Assembly (NCBI GenBank): GCA_963575645.1
Contig: OY754464.1
Span: 69,724,948 to 69,788,947, forward strand
Reading direction: 5' to 3'
Length of the DNA stretch: 64,000 nucleotides
Source: Xanthostigma xanthostigma
Lineage: Eukaryota; Arthropoda; Insecta; Raphidioptera; Raphidiidae
Each line of letters opens with the position of its first letter. The stretch's first letter is position 1. The notes below the pieces were generated by a model. That model saw only the letters and a list, made by a program, of their open reading frames with translations. It was not told where the DNA came from and ran no database searches. The translations under genes and the position numbers were made by a program. Of the stretch, positions 55,260 through 64,000 are shown one piece after another.

Positions 55260-56989
55260 CCGCTGTGTGTGTCATCGCTCTTAAAATCTTCTTCCAGAGT
55301 TTGCTCAATGAACAGATTTTCTATTTTATTGGTTTTAAATTAGTTTTTTTAATGAATTTATGTATCCACTTACAGAGATGTACATAGATGGGTGTTTTTC
55401 ATAAAAACTTGTACGGTGTTAATATAAGTAATCTAGTGTTACACAATTTAGAAAAATTAAGATATGCCTAGAAAAGTTTTTTACTTGAAACTAACCTTAC
55501 AAATGCCAGATTCCATTTTATGAAAAGTTTCAAATATCAGCTTTGATTGTTTAAACTGAAAATATGTAGTTATTTAACGATTTATGTTAACAAATCTCAT
55601 AATTTACAGAAACAATTATTATATTTTTATCTATATGATCTCTATAAGATATTACCATTTTGCCATTATATTATATGAGATTATGTCTACACATAGAAGT
55701 GCGAGTACAGAAATTATTTTTTGTTTATAATTCGTAGAATTTGACACTCATCTAAAAGCTATTTTAATGTCATAACACTGTCCGTGAAAGCAACAATCAA
55801 TTATTGTATAATTTTATTAGCATAACACAGAAAAATATTTGACACATTCATTGTTGAATCTTACATTCATTATTTGAACACTGACATTTCAAAATTCAAA
55901 AACTTGACATTCGAATACTTGCATATAATAATATGTTTAATCCATAAATATTGATATCTGAAAAAAGAGGACAAAAAAATTTTATAATTTAATTTCTGAA
56001 TTGACAATGACATCGAATAACCACAAAACCTTTTAGTTTATCCACTGTCAGAATATAATATATTGAAATGACCAAAATGTCACTTATTTGAAGAAAAATC
56101 TTGTATTAAACAACCTGCACGCTAATATTTATCCCGCTAAGTTATAACCATTTAACCTATTTCGTTTATTTTTGTAGAATATATTTTTGTCAGCCATTTT
56201 GATTTCTACAGATGACATAATATTTTGTATGGACAAAAAGGAGTATAGTGTATATTTTGTGTGTTTATTTTTGGAATATATTCGGTCAAAAACCGTATTG
56301 AAACTATGCATCGATATTCAATAAGCATTTAATTACAACTCAGTCATCCTGTAGCTGGCAATTATCTCTTAATTTTCAAAATAAAATATAAATTTAACAT
56401 ACATCGAACAATTTGAATTTTCGCGGCAATTTTACTTCAGTTTTTGTTCATTGCTTTGGCCGGGTGTATTTTTAAAGTTTGCGAGCTAAATTCTAAGTGT
56501 CGACTACGCGCGACCATTATTAGACAATCTAAAATTGCCATTTCATTCATATTTGTTAAAATATGTACGCTCAACAATTACGTTGCTGAAAATTACCAAT
56601 TTCTTTACGTCAACTGACAGCTCATCAAAGGGAAATAATTTCATTATCTATTGTTTTCAATTCAAATGTCAAATTCTAGCTATTGAAAACAGAAGCGAAA
56701 TACTTTCTATTGCATCTCTCTCGCACGCGTTACGTATACGTCTGCCCCTTGGCGGTTTTAAGATTTGAATATTTATCATTAAAATTCGGTTAATCGGGCG
56801 TGGGGTGTCTCTCAAAAGATTCTACATTTCTCAATTTACATAATGTTGACAAAAAGTTTCGATCCAAATTCCACAATAATGCTTTTTTATGCGATTCAAA
56901 GGCAAAGTGACAGCTAAAAATTTTTCAATTTTTAGACAGTCAGTTATTTTTAATTTCGATATTCAAACAAAAATTGTCTCATTTCGCCG

Positions 56990-57560
56990 AACGAATACGC
57001 GACAAACAATAATTTTTCTGTCTCACTCGTACTTGAGGATAGTTTAGCGACGTGAGTCATACAATAGTCTCGATTCGTCGTCGCATGTTAAATTTCCGTA
57101 AAGGTTAGACGGTGCTCTTTTCAAAATTTTGACATGGTCCTAGCGAAACCCACCGTTTCACAGTCATAGGGACGCCGAAAAAAATCAATCACGCCGACTT
57201 TTGTCGGCGAATAAATCGCTATAAAAAAGTCGTTTTCAACGCTTCTTTTGCACTTTCCAGTTACACTTTTTCATTGTGCATCGTTTAAAACGCGTCTCGA
57301 CGTTGTCCGATAAATATCGAGCGAGATATGAGCGATTTCCCGCGCCGGGTTAATCTTATGGAAAATTTTATTTCGAAAAAAGTCGACCGAATTTCAGCCG
57401 AAAACCGTCCAGACTCGCATCTCATCGAAAGAGCGCAAAAATGTCGTCAGTTTCCGATAAAATTCAACCGCGAGCGATTTTTTCTCGATTTTAGCCGAGC
57501 GTTTGAAAAGTCGTCCCCGTGTTATCCTTACCTACGCGAGGGTCCACTTTGAAAAATCAC
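56990..57560. other. CpG-rich block in the last Hr51 intron
   Basis: Compared with the AT-rich surroundings, this block has many CGA/TCG triplets ('cgtctcgacgttgtccgata', 'ccgcgagcgattttttctcg') and an open frame of 74 codons at 57328-57552 (MSDFPRRVNLMENFISKKVD onwards). I recognise no domain and no splice context that would join it to Hr51. It could be an enhancer, an unmethylated promoter-like segment, or the 5' region of a non-LTR element. Confidence 0.4.
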
Positions 57561-57765
57561 AGGGGCTACGCCCCTCAAATGCAAGACACGCCAAAAGCCT
57601 ATTCGAAATTTCAAATAGTCCTCTCTGACCAATTTTTTGGATGAATTTTTTCCTCCAACCACTTCCAATTCCATAAACTTGCAAAATTTTTTTTTTCAAA
57701 ATTAAGCGTTTTAATTAATAGAGATTAATTAATAGAGATGATTATTAATTCAGTGATTGTTACAG

Positions 57766-58004
57766 AAACGCGTGGTTTGAAGGACCCGAGTCAGATAGAG
57801 AACCTGCAGGATCAAGCACAAGTAATGTTAATGCAACATTGTCGTGCGCAGATGCCCGGTCAGCCTGCGCGATTCGGACGATTGTTGCTTATGTTGCCGT
57901 TATTGCGACACGTCCCGGCGTCCAGAGTCGAAGCAGTGTTTTTCCAGCGCACTATTGGAAATACGCCGATGGAAAAAGTATTGTGTGACATGTACAAAAA
58001 CTAA
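57766..58004 (+). CDS. Hr51: Hr51, last coding exon
   Basis: Acceptor TTGTTACAG; with one base from the previous exon it begins [20 protein letters not shown], continues [20 protein letters not shown] and [20 protein letters not shown], then [19 protein letters not shown] and TAA. This is helices 9-12 of the ligand-binding domain. The ending '[16 protein letters not shown]' is the AF-2 helix region and C-terminus of the NR2E3/Hr51 group, where the protein ends exactly here. The in-frame ATG at 57738 is in the intron. Confidence 0.95.
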
Positions 58005-58140
58005 ACAGCTTTTCTTCGAAATCGCTGAGTGTAAAGTGAGGCATTTTCAATTTTTAAGAACGGGGATGAAGATTTATGTGACGCGATGTATGCACAAAAA
58101 AAATTATCGTTTACATTTCAAAACGATGTGGAGTTTCTAA

Positions 58141-58793
58141 AGGTGTCTGCCCACATACCCGAAGCATGTTTCATATTATTTCATGGAAAGAATTAGAGAT
58201 GTGATAAACGGGTCTTTTTAGTGATCTGCATCTTTTCATCTGGATCCCGTATGTGAGCCGGCTCCCTGAACCGGTTCAAAAAGAGCTGAGTTCTGAATAT
58301 GTTATTCGAGTCAACTGAGCCACTGAGCCAACTGAGTTAGTTGAGTCAAGTCAATCATATGATCATATCACCTAATATTATGCCAGTGACTGACTCACAT
58401 ATTATAAGGCGGGGTTTTACAGGTTGCTACTTGCTATGTTACAGAAAGCATATTACAATATGCAATACAATACCTTAAATAGTTGTGACTTAAGTAAAAC
58501 ATTGTAATAAGCTGTATAACCGCCTGTGCGTAGTGTGTCTGTGTACCATAGCCAGACATATTATGATGCATGAGTAATTTGAGCTGATAGTGCTTCTATG
58601 TGTTAAGTGTTTCACTGAGTTATGCGGATCCGTTGAGCCGTCGGCTCATAAAAAAGCTCTCACGGATCTTCTGTCGGAGCCGGCTCTTTGAACCGGTTCA
58701 GATCTGAGTTACCCAACCCTAGAAAGAATATTTTTTTGCCTGACACGTTCCTATTAGGGTCATGGTATGATACGGTCTAGTGGGCAGAGACCT
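58141..58793. mobile_element. PIF/Harbinger-like MITE next to the Hr51 stop, carrying a hAT
   Basis: Ends AGGTGTCTGCCCACATACC and TAGTGGGCAGAGACCT are inverted repeats and TAA flanks both (58138-58140 and 58794-58796). It starts 137 bases after the stop codon. Most of it is a hAT inserted at 58194, leaving only about 120 bases of the host MITE. Confidence 0.8.
58194..58721. mobile_element. hAT element inside the Harbinger MITE
   Basis: GAAAGAAT stands on both sides (58186-58193 and 58722-58729). The ends TAGAGATGTG and ACCCAACCCTA are imperfect inverted repeats. The motif 'gaaccggttca' with 'gagccggctc' lies near both ends. No coding content. Confidence 0.82.
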
Positions 58794-59112
58794 TAATTGT
58801 TCAACATCCCAAGGCATTGGTTTATTTCGATTTATTATGACTATATCACGTCAACGTACAAGGGTCATTGTTAGAAATCGAAAAATCTCAGAGTATCTAC
58901 TCAAAGTAATTATATTTACGGCTCAATTTTAAAAGTTTTTTTATAAAACTACAATCATTGTAGACTGGTCAAAATCGGCATTATAATAAACGATTCTAGT
59001 TAATAATTTGTTAGCTATCGAAATCATTAATGCATTACAGAAAATCGATCCACTTAAAATACAATATACCTACATCGAAAAGGAACAATTGTCAATAAAA
59101 CTCGTGTCTATG

Positions 59113-59420
59113 TTGCATCCACGAAGTCATAACCAGGAGAACCAAAATGAGCGTAGCGGTGGACCGATATCTGTCGCATGAACCAATATGGCGTCAGCTA
59201 CTGGGTAACGCACACACGTTCGTGGCTTACATGTGTGCAGTGTCTGTGAAGTTAAACAACTTTGATTAGTACAACGAAAACAGGTGGAAATAGTCGAAGT
59301 TTTCCCAAGTAGTGATAACAGCGCCATCTCGCGTGCGCCAGAAAACGGTCCATCTCGAAACACAGCAAGCATAAGAAGCTAGGTCTCCTGATTAATTAAA
59401 GACTTCGTGGTTGCGTCTTA
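59113..59420. mobile_element. Possible short TIR element
   Basis: 'gttgcatccacgaagtcat' and 'gacttcgtggttgcgtct' form a roughly 15-base inverted repeat about 300 bases apart. There is no clear target duplication. The minus-strand frame at 59127-59372 has no domain. Confidence 0.35.
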
Positions 59421-59538
59421 AATGAAATTTACTGTATAGTTTTTCTGATAAAACAATATTTAAGTTATGTTGTGTCGTCACTATCTCTCCGCAATGCGTT
59501 ATTAAATAAATAACCACAGTCGGGTCTATTGTTTTATA

Positions 59539-60074
59539 CAGTGTGGTCACTTAAGTGTGCAACATATGGGAAAATTTTTAATTAAATGCACAACCAAAAT
59601 ACAAATATTGCCAAAAGTTGGTGCATGTCCCATAATCATTTTAGGTGCTCTTAGAATATGTTGAAACTCAAACAGCATACAGGGTGTTTAATATCGTTGC
59701 AACAAACATAAAGTTTGTGATTCCATAAAAAATTAAAAATCTAAGTTTATTTTACAAATATGCCTGAATATGAACAAAAAAGTTATGCGAAATTGATTTC
59801 ATTTTGAATAATTTATTAGTGTTTAAGGCATAGCTTTTAATTCTAAACAACTTTTTCTTATAATATTTCGCTGAATTTTTTGAAATAAGGGCACTTTACT
59901 CTTGTACAATTTTTATATTTTTTGACCCACCCTGAATGCTGTTTGAGTTTCAACAATTCTAAGAGCACCTAAAATGATTATCGGACATGCACCAACTTTT
60001 GGCAATATTTGTATTTTGGTTGTGCATTTAATTAAAAATTTTCCCATATGTTGCACACTTAAGTGATCACACTG
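59539..60074. mobile_element. Tc1/mariner MITE, arms of about 160 bp
   Basis: Starts CAGTGTGGTCACTTAAGTGT and ends ACTTAAGTGATCACACTG, with TA on each side (59537-59538 and 60075-60076). The inverted similarity runs inward through 'gcacaaccaaaatacaaata' and 'tgaaactcaaacagcat'. The centre has no transposase. Confidence 0.85.
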
Positions 60075-60081
60075 TATACGG

Positions 60082-60425
60082 TATGCTCCGAAAATATATA
60101 ACCCAGTATACTGGCCAGTGCTAATGACGTCATTAATCGACGCCATACTGTTAATTTGTTCGGAAATATACTGGCCAGCGCGTTGACGTATTATTATTTC
60201 CCTCGTCCACCAAAAGTAATTGTTTACATTGTTGAGCAGACATTATTGCAAACAATAAACTAAAAAATTCCACAAACTCTGATGCACACACGTCCGGTTA
60301 AATATTTATGCTACGTCACAGCTGTCTCACCAATACAATATGGCGGCACACCTGTACAATTATGACGTCGGATGCATGACGTCATTAGCACTGGCCAGCA
60401 TACTGGGTTATATTTCAGAACATAT
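60082..60425. mobile_element. TIR MITE, 'acccagtatactggccagtg' type
   Basis: About 50 bases at each end are inverted copies: 'tatgctccgaaaatatataa' with 'gctaatgacgtcatt' on the left, and 'aatgacg..tcattagcactgg' to 'ttatatttcagaacata' on the right. The phrase 'atatactggccag' also occurs once inside. It directly adjoins the mariner MITE. Confidence 0.75.
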
Positions 60426-60962
60426 TCATAATGTAAGTAGCTGGCTCCGCAGCACAATTTCTTTCTCAGTTAATAAGCAGGCTTTAACAAAAAAAGAAAG
60501 CTGTGTTCATCGAGTCTAAAATTTGTTTAGTAAGTACTTATTGTAAAATACATTTTGGAGACAGTGGCTGTTATGTAATGTAATTTGTTATCAATGTCTG
60601 TAATATAATAATTTATATAACACAAATCAATGTTTATTACTTTTGCTTATATGACCTTATCTACATAATATTATAGTATGACAGTTAATTAATAATAATG
60701 ATAACGAAGTATCTACATCCTATAATATTGTTTCTTGTACAAAAATTCAAGTGTAAAATACATGTAATTCAGATACGTGGGTTATTTTTTTAATTTATTT
60801 TTTACCCTAGTTTTTGACGCTTTTAGTGTTCCGTACTCCGCATGGTGCTATAGGTAGGTACCAAAACAGTTATTGAATATCACTTTGGTGTCCGTGCGTC
60901 TGTCAGCCTTTTTTCTTAGATATCGTTGGACATAGAAAGTTGAAATTTTACTTATTTGTAGG

Positions 60963-61176
60963 CAAGGGCGTAGATATTTTTTTTTTCTGGTAAAATCAAT
61001 ATTTTTTTTGAGTTTTATTAATATCATACAAGAATACTCACGAAGGAAGGTGTCAAGCAAAATATGAATTCCCAAACTAATTATTATATTGTTACAAAAT
61101 ACCCTGTTGCAATCTTTATTATTCTGGTCCAGGGAGGGGGGAATTACCCCCTTTACCCCCCATATCTACACCCTTG
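60963..61176. mobile_element. TIR element with CAAGGGYGTAGATAT ends
   Basis: Left CAAGGGCGTAGATAT and right ATATCTACACCCTTG are inverted repeats. The right side carries 'ggggaattaccccctttacc'. A lone end of the same family lies at 8472 just inside the first visible Hr51 intron. No coding content; superfamily uncertain, hAT possible. Confidence 0.6.
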
Positions 61177-61351
61177 GTTATACGAAGTGGCCTAATCACA
61201 TACAAAGTACAACACAAGAGGCATAGGTAGAGGTACAGATACAGAAATAGAGTTTTTGCGGGAAATTGAATAAAAAAAAACAATAACCAAGTTCTAGTGT
61301 AATCGTTAAATTATTAATAAAGATTTAAAATCATCTGATGGACCTCTATAT

Positions 61352-61650
61352 AATAATAATAATAATAATAATAAATTTTTTATTTATTTATGCCAATTAC
61401 AGCGTAAACAGCGTCATAACAATCCATAAAAAACACTTTAAAACCATTAAAATAACAATCACGATGATGAATTTGAAGTTGTAAATAAAATTTATTCCAC
61501 ATAAATTCATTTTTTCCCACACACACACATACACACCTCCTCTGGTCAAATTTTTCATACATTGGGCTAAGCATAGTTCGTAAGATTGCCAAAATTTGAT
61601 TTTGCAAAGAAATGAAAATGCCTGATATTTCTTCCTAACCATAGATTTTT
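61352..61650 (-). mobile_element. LINE 3' end on the minus strand
   Basis: Read on the minus strand, AT-rich sequence ends '...taattggcataaataaataa' and passes into an (att)n run at 61352-61373, the usual look of a Jockey/CR1-type tail. The overlapping frames at 61380-61642 have no sure domain. Confidence 0.45.
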
Positions 61651-63197
61651 GTCTTTCAGAAAAAAATATCTAGCAGATAAATTAATTAAAAAACACAAAG
61701 TTAGGACACTTTTAATATTTCTTTCACAATTTAACATTTTAACGTTTTAAATTTTAGACAACAATTAAGTAAAATTTACACGATAGAGCATCATCTTACA
61801 AAGCTGTTTTCACACAATAGAAAACTCGGGCGTTATTCCTCCATCGAACTTAAAAGCTCTATGAATTCCCACATTGAACTTCCCCATGTCAGACATCAGT
61901 TTCTTTTGGTTGGCTAAAAACTACCAAGTGTTTTTAACTGCCATTCTGTAGATCTGTCATTTTTTGACTGGAGAAAAGTTTATACCTATATTTTATATAA
62001 AAATTTCCCTTGAAGCCTAGTGAAAAGTGTATTTGAAAGTTTTGTAAGCAAATTATTTTTTCAAAGTAATTTTCGTGTTGTTATTTTGTATATATTTTGG
62101 TAATATAACCTTTTTGTGCATAATGTAAAAGCAGTTTTGAGAAAATAACAGTCAAGTTTGAAGACATTAAATACCCACACTAAAAACTGAACGTTTTTTT
62201 AATTTATTTTTCACAGATAATATTTGTATATAGTGACATTTTTAAATTTTAACCCAAGGAATGCGGACACTATTGTTTTTATGTATTGATATAATTTTTA
62301 CATATTTCTTTAAAAATATTGTTTATATACTCTATTTTTATCACGGAAAATATTATTTCGCTTTGTTTCTTTGGGGGTCACGTAGCTTTTAATTTGGTCA
62401 TGCCCGTCGGTCTGTCACATTTTCTTAACCCTTAAATTTGTGACTTAAATGCAGATCGTAAATAATTCCTACTTAGTAGGTTTAATAGGCTTAGAGCTAG
62501 CGATCTCGAGAACATACCCGCTTTAACACAGCTGTAAATATGCAAAAATGTTAGTTTGGATCTCTCCAAAGAAGGAATGGGCGGTCTGCCTGAAAACCGT
62601 CGGTAGGGTGAGCCTGCATTGATTTAAAAAAAATAGTGAAAAATGAAAAATTTTACTCATTTACACTAAGGTGAAATTTACAATACCATCCTGTTAACGA
62701 AACCAAAATTGCCGTACCGTTTGATTGGTAGAAACTAACTGCAATACCAGGTCAAAGATTCCAATGTAGGGATGAAATTTACTTATTTTACTTATTTATT
62801 TGGACATAGTTGAGTACTTTGATCGCTTCTGCAACGGATGAAATTAACAAAGATGACAGAATCGACCAAAGTAATTCTACTATGCTCAAATTTCAGCTCT
62901 GTGGAAATAAATAAATCTCATTCCTAAATTGCAATCTTTAACCTGGTATGGCTGTTAGTTTCCACCAATCAAACACCATAGCAATTTTTGTTTCGTTAAT
63001 AAGATGGTATTGCAAATTTGAGTTTAGTGTCAATGAATAAAATTTTGCATTTTTCCCCATTTTTAAAAACTCATGCTGCTAACTCCACTTAGGTATGTCC
63101 TTTAGCTAGACCGGCCATTTTTTCTTTGGAAAGATCTAAACTAACATTTTCGCATGTGTGAAAATAGGTACGATTTCGAGACCACTAGGTCTTGGCC

Positions 63198-63398
63198 TAT
63201 TATCATTGTTTAAACCATAGAGATATTAGACTAAAGTGCGCGAGTGAGCCGTGAAAGTGTCTGCAATTCAGAGAGAGAAAAGTTCCTTATCTCTGTGGTA
63301 ACTAATGATACAAAACAATGCTGATTTGAGTAAACATATATAATGATACGGAACGTTTGCAGCGTTCTTTCTCTAAACTTATATCTCTTGGTTTAAAC
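63198..63398. mobile_element. Family D palindromic MITE, copy 2
   Basis: Ends GTTTAAACCATAGAGATAT and ATATCTCTTGGTTTAAAC are inverted repeats. The inside ('cgagtgagccgtgaaagtgt', 'aatgctgatttgagtaaaca') is nearly identical to 6594-6804. Confidence 0.75.
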
Positions 63399-63845
63399 AC
63401 TTCAGTCAATGCCATTATAAAAACTTTCCCTGGCAGTTTTGATCTTGTACCTAAACGTTAATTTTGCTTGAACATTCGTTCTATGAAAGACAATTTTGAT
63501 GGGAACCCTTATAATTCGAGCGTAGTCGGGTAAGAAATTCCGTGTATATGTTTCGGTACCAACTAATAATAATAAACCATGTTTCGTCCAAATCAGTAGA
63601 GCCATTTTTGTGTATGCTTGTACAAATATTTTAGAAAAACAATTTTATTAACGGGCTCTTCCGTGTGTCATACAAAATATCCGTACGAAAACAAAATTGT
63701 AGGCAGAGGTCTCGTTACATTTTTATTGTAACCGGCTTTTGTTTATAGTTCATATTTATCGTAGATAAAAGTAACGGGTTAGGAATTAACTCAAGGATGT
63801 GTACAAAAAGTAAAAAACTAAAATAAAACTGTATTGCATCTACAG

Positions 63846-63926
63846 GCTCTACAAGAAAGTGTCAGCCTTGATCTTTGTATAATGTCCCAAGAAACGATAG
63901 AATTGTCGAGTGACAGCGATAGCAAT
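63846..63926 (+). CDS. Candidate exon of a second, unidentified gene
   Basis: The exon lies between a good acceptor (TTGCATCTACAG) and a GTAAGT donor. All 27 codons are open in the frame ALQESVSLDLCIMSQETIEL followed by S-S-D-S-D-S-N, ending in phase 0. The ATG at 63882 could be the start (first coding exon), but the frame is also open before it, so it could be internal. The acidic/serine segment after I-E-L resembles a phospho-regulated SUMO-interaction motif. Many nuclear proteins have such N-termini, so I cannot name the gene. Confidence 0.5.
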
Positions 63927-64000
63927 GTAAGTATTCCTCGAACAATCATCTTTTCTCTCAGTTAATTTAGTGACTTATTATTAGTGATGTGCCGGATCGT

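Larger units (their letters stand above)
53940..55280. mobile_element. PIF/Harbinger element with a MADF remnant, carrying a hAT
   Basis: The ends GAGCGATGACACACACAGCG and CGCTGTGTGTGTCATCGCTC are exact inverted repeats, with TTA on each side (53937-53939 and 55281-55283). The minus strand carries a MADF start (54068-54286), and the plus strand from 54054 has a short frame opening MDIEYQRVII that may be the transposase start. The right part is split by a hAT at 54559. Subterminal copies of 'gccgagacggc' and 'gccgactcgg' form inverted pairs. Confidence 0.87.
50042..57765 (+). other. Hr51 intron (about 7.7 kb)
   Basis: GTAAAA donor, TGTTACAG acceptor. The stretches 50042-50660, 51076-51720 and 53650-53935 show no gene. 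In 51200-51560 the phrases 'cagatggca' and 'tattacaatatgaag' repeat several times. The 55290-56980 part is AT-rich and free of recognisable repeats, with no supportable coding exon. Confidence 0.75.
58005..63845. other. Hr51 3' side and intergenic region
   Basis: No AATAAA signal occurs in the 136 bases between the stop and the Harbinger at 58141. One is at 59094-59099, so the 3' UTR may run through the transposon. Apart from listed elements, 58800-59110, 60430-60960 and 61700-63190 show no supportable gene. The rightmost part must contain the upstream side of the gene whose exon is at 63846. Confidence 0.6.

Noticed and set aside
57328-57552. 74-codon frame as an extra Hr51 exon or small gene
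   Set aside because: The Hr51 exons on both sides join in phase without it, the family protein has no such segment, and no splice sites fit. Kept only as part of the CpG-rich block.
63983-64000. Start of another hAT element (TAGTGATGTGCCGGATCGT-like)
   Set aside because: Only the first bases fall in the window, so the other end and target duplication cannot be checked.

Overview
The window looks like a piece of an insect nuclear genome, most likely from a moth or butterfly (Lepidoptera). Three things point that way. The host gene has the exon content of the insect receptor Hr51. The DNA is AT-rich and crowded with short non-autonomous transposons. Several repeats match types I know from lepidopteran genomes: Lep1-like Helitrons that start TCTATACTAATAT and end CTAG, and an RTE-type tail containing 'gagtcggactcgc' and 'cttcgggtacggaaccc'. 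The order is an inference from remembered repeat types, not from a search.

The backbone is one host gene on the + strand, the orphan nuclear receptor Hr51/unfulfilled (the NR2E3/PNR/fax-1 group). Six coding exons are visible: 8333-8436 (second zinc finger), 22623-22743 (C-terminal extension of the DNA-binding domain), 36891-37012 (proline-rich hinge), 47763-48019 (hinge and start of the ligand-binding domain), 49798-50041 and 57766-58004 (rest of the ligand-binding domain, ending in a stop). The exon phases join without error into 361 codons. The start codon and first zinc finger lie upstream of the window. The introns are about 14.2, 14.1, 10.8, 1.8 and 7.7 kb. At the far right, 63846-63926 looks like an exon of a second, unidentified gene.

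Nearly everything else that can be named is mobile DNA. PIF/Harbinger elements are common: two carry MADF and transposase remnants, one has a 3-bp repeat beyond the stop codon, and there is a five-copy MITE family. Several hAT elements have intact 8-bp target duplications. There is a Tigger-like and a mariner-like MITE, seven or so Helitrons (three carrying a tRNA-Lys-derived segment in the same place), LINE 3' ends, large palindromic elements, and one near-intact Ty3/Gypsy element of the Mag type. The Gypsy element runs antisense in intron 3 and sits inside an older palindrome. Many elements are nested, so the order of insertion can be read directly.

I found no CRISPR, no operon, no convincing functional tRNA or rRNA gene, and no obviously new cellular system. 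The most unusual items are the tRNA-bearing Helitrons, the long palindromes beside Hr51 exons, the two-unit minisatellite block in intron 5, and an unclassified foldback family (C) that keeps a short peptide-like segment in three places.
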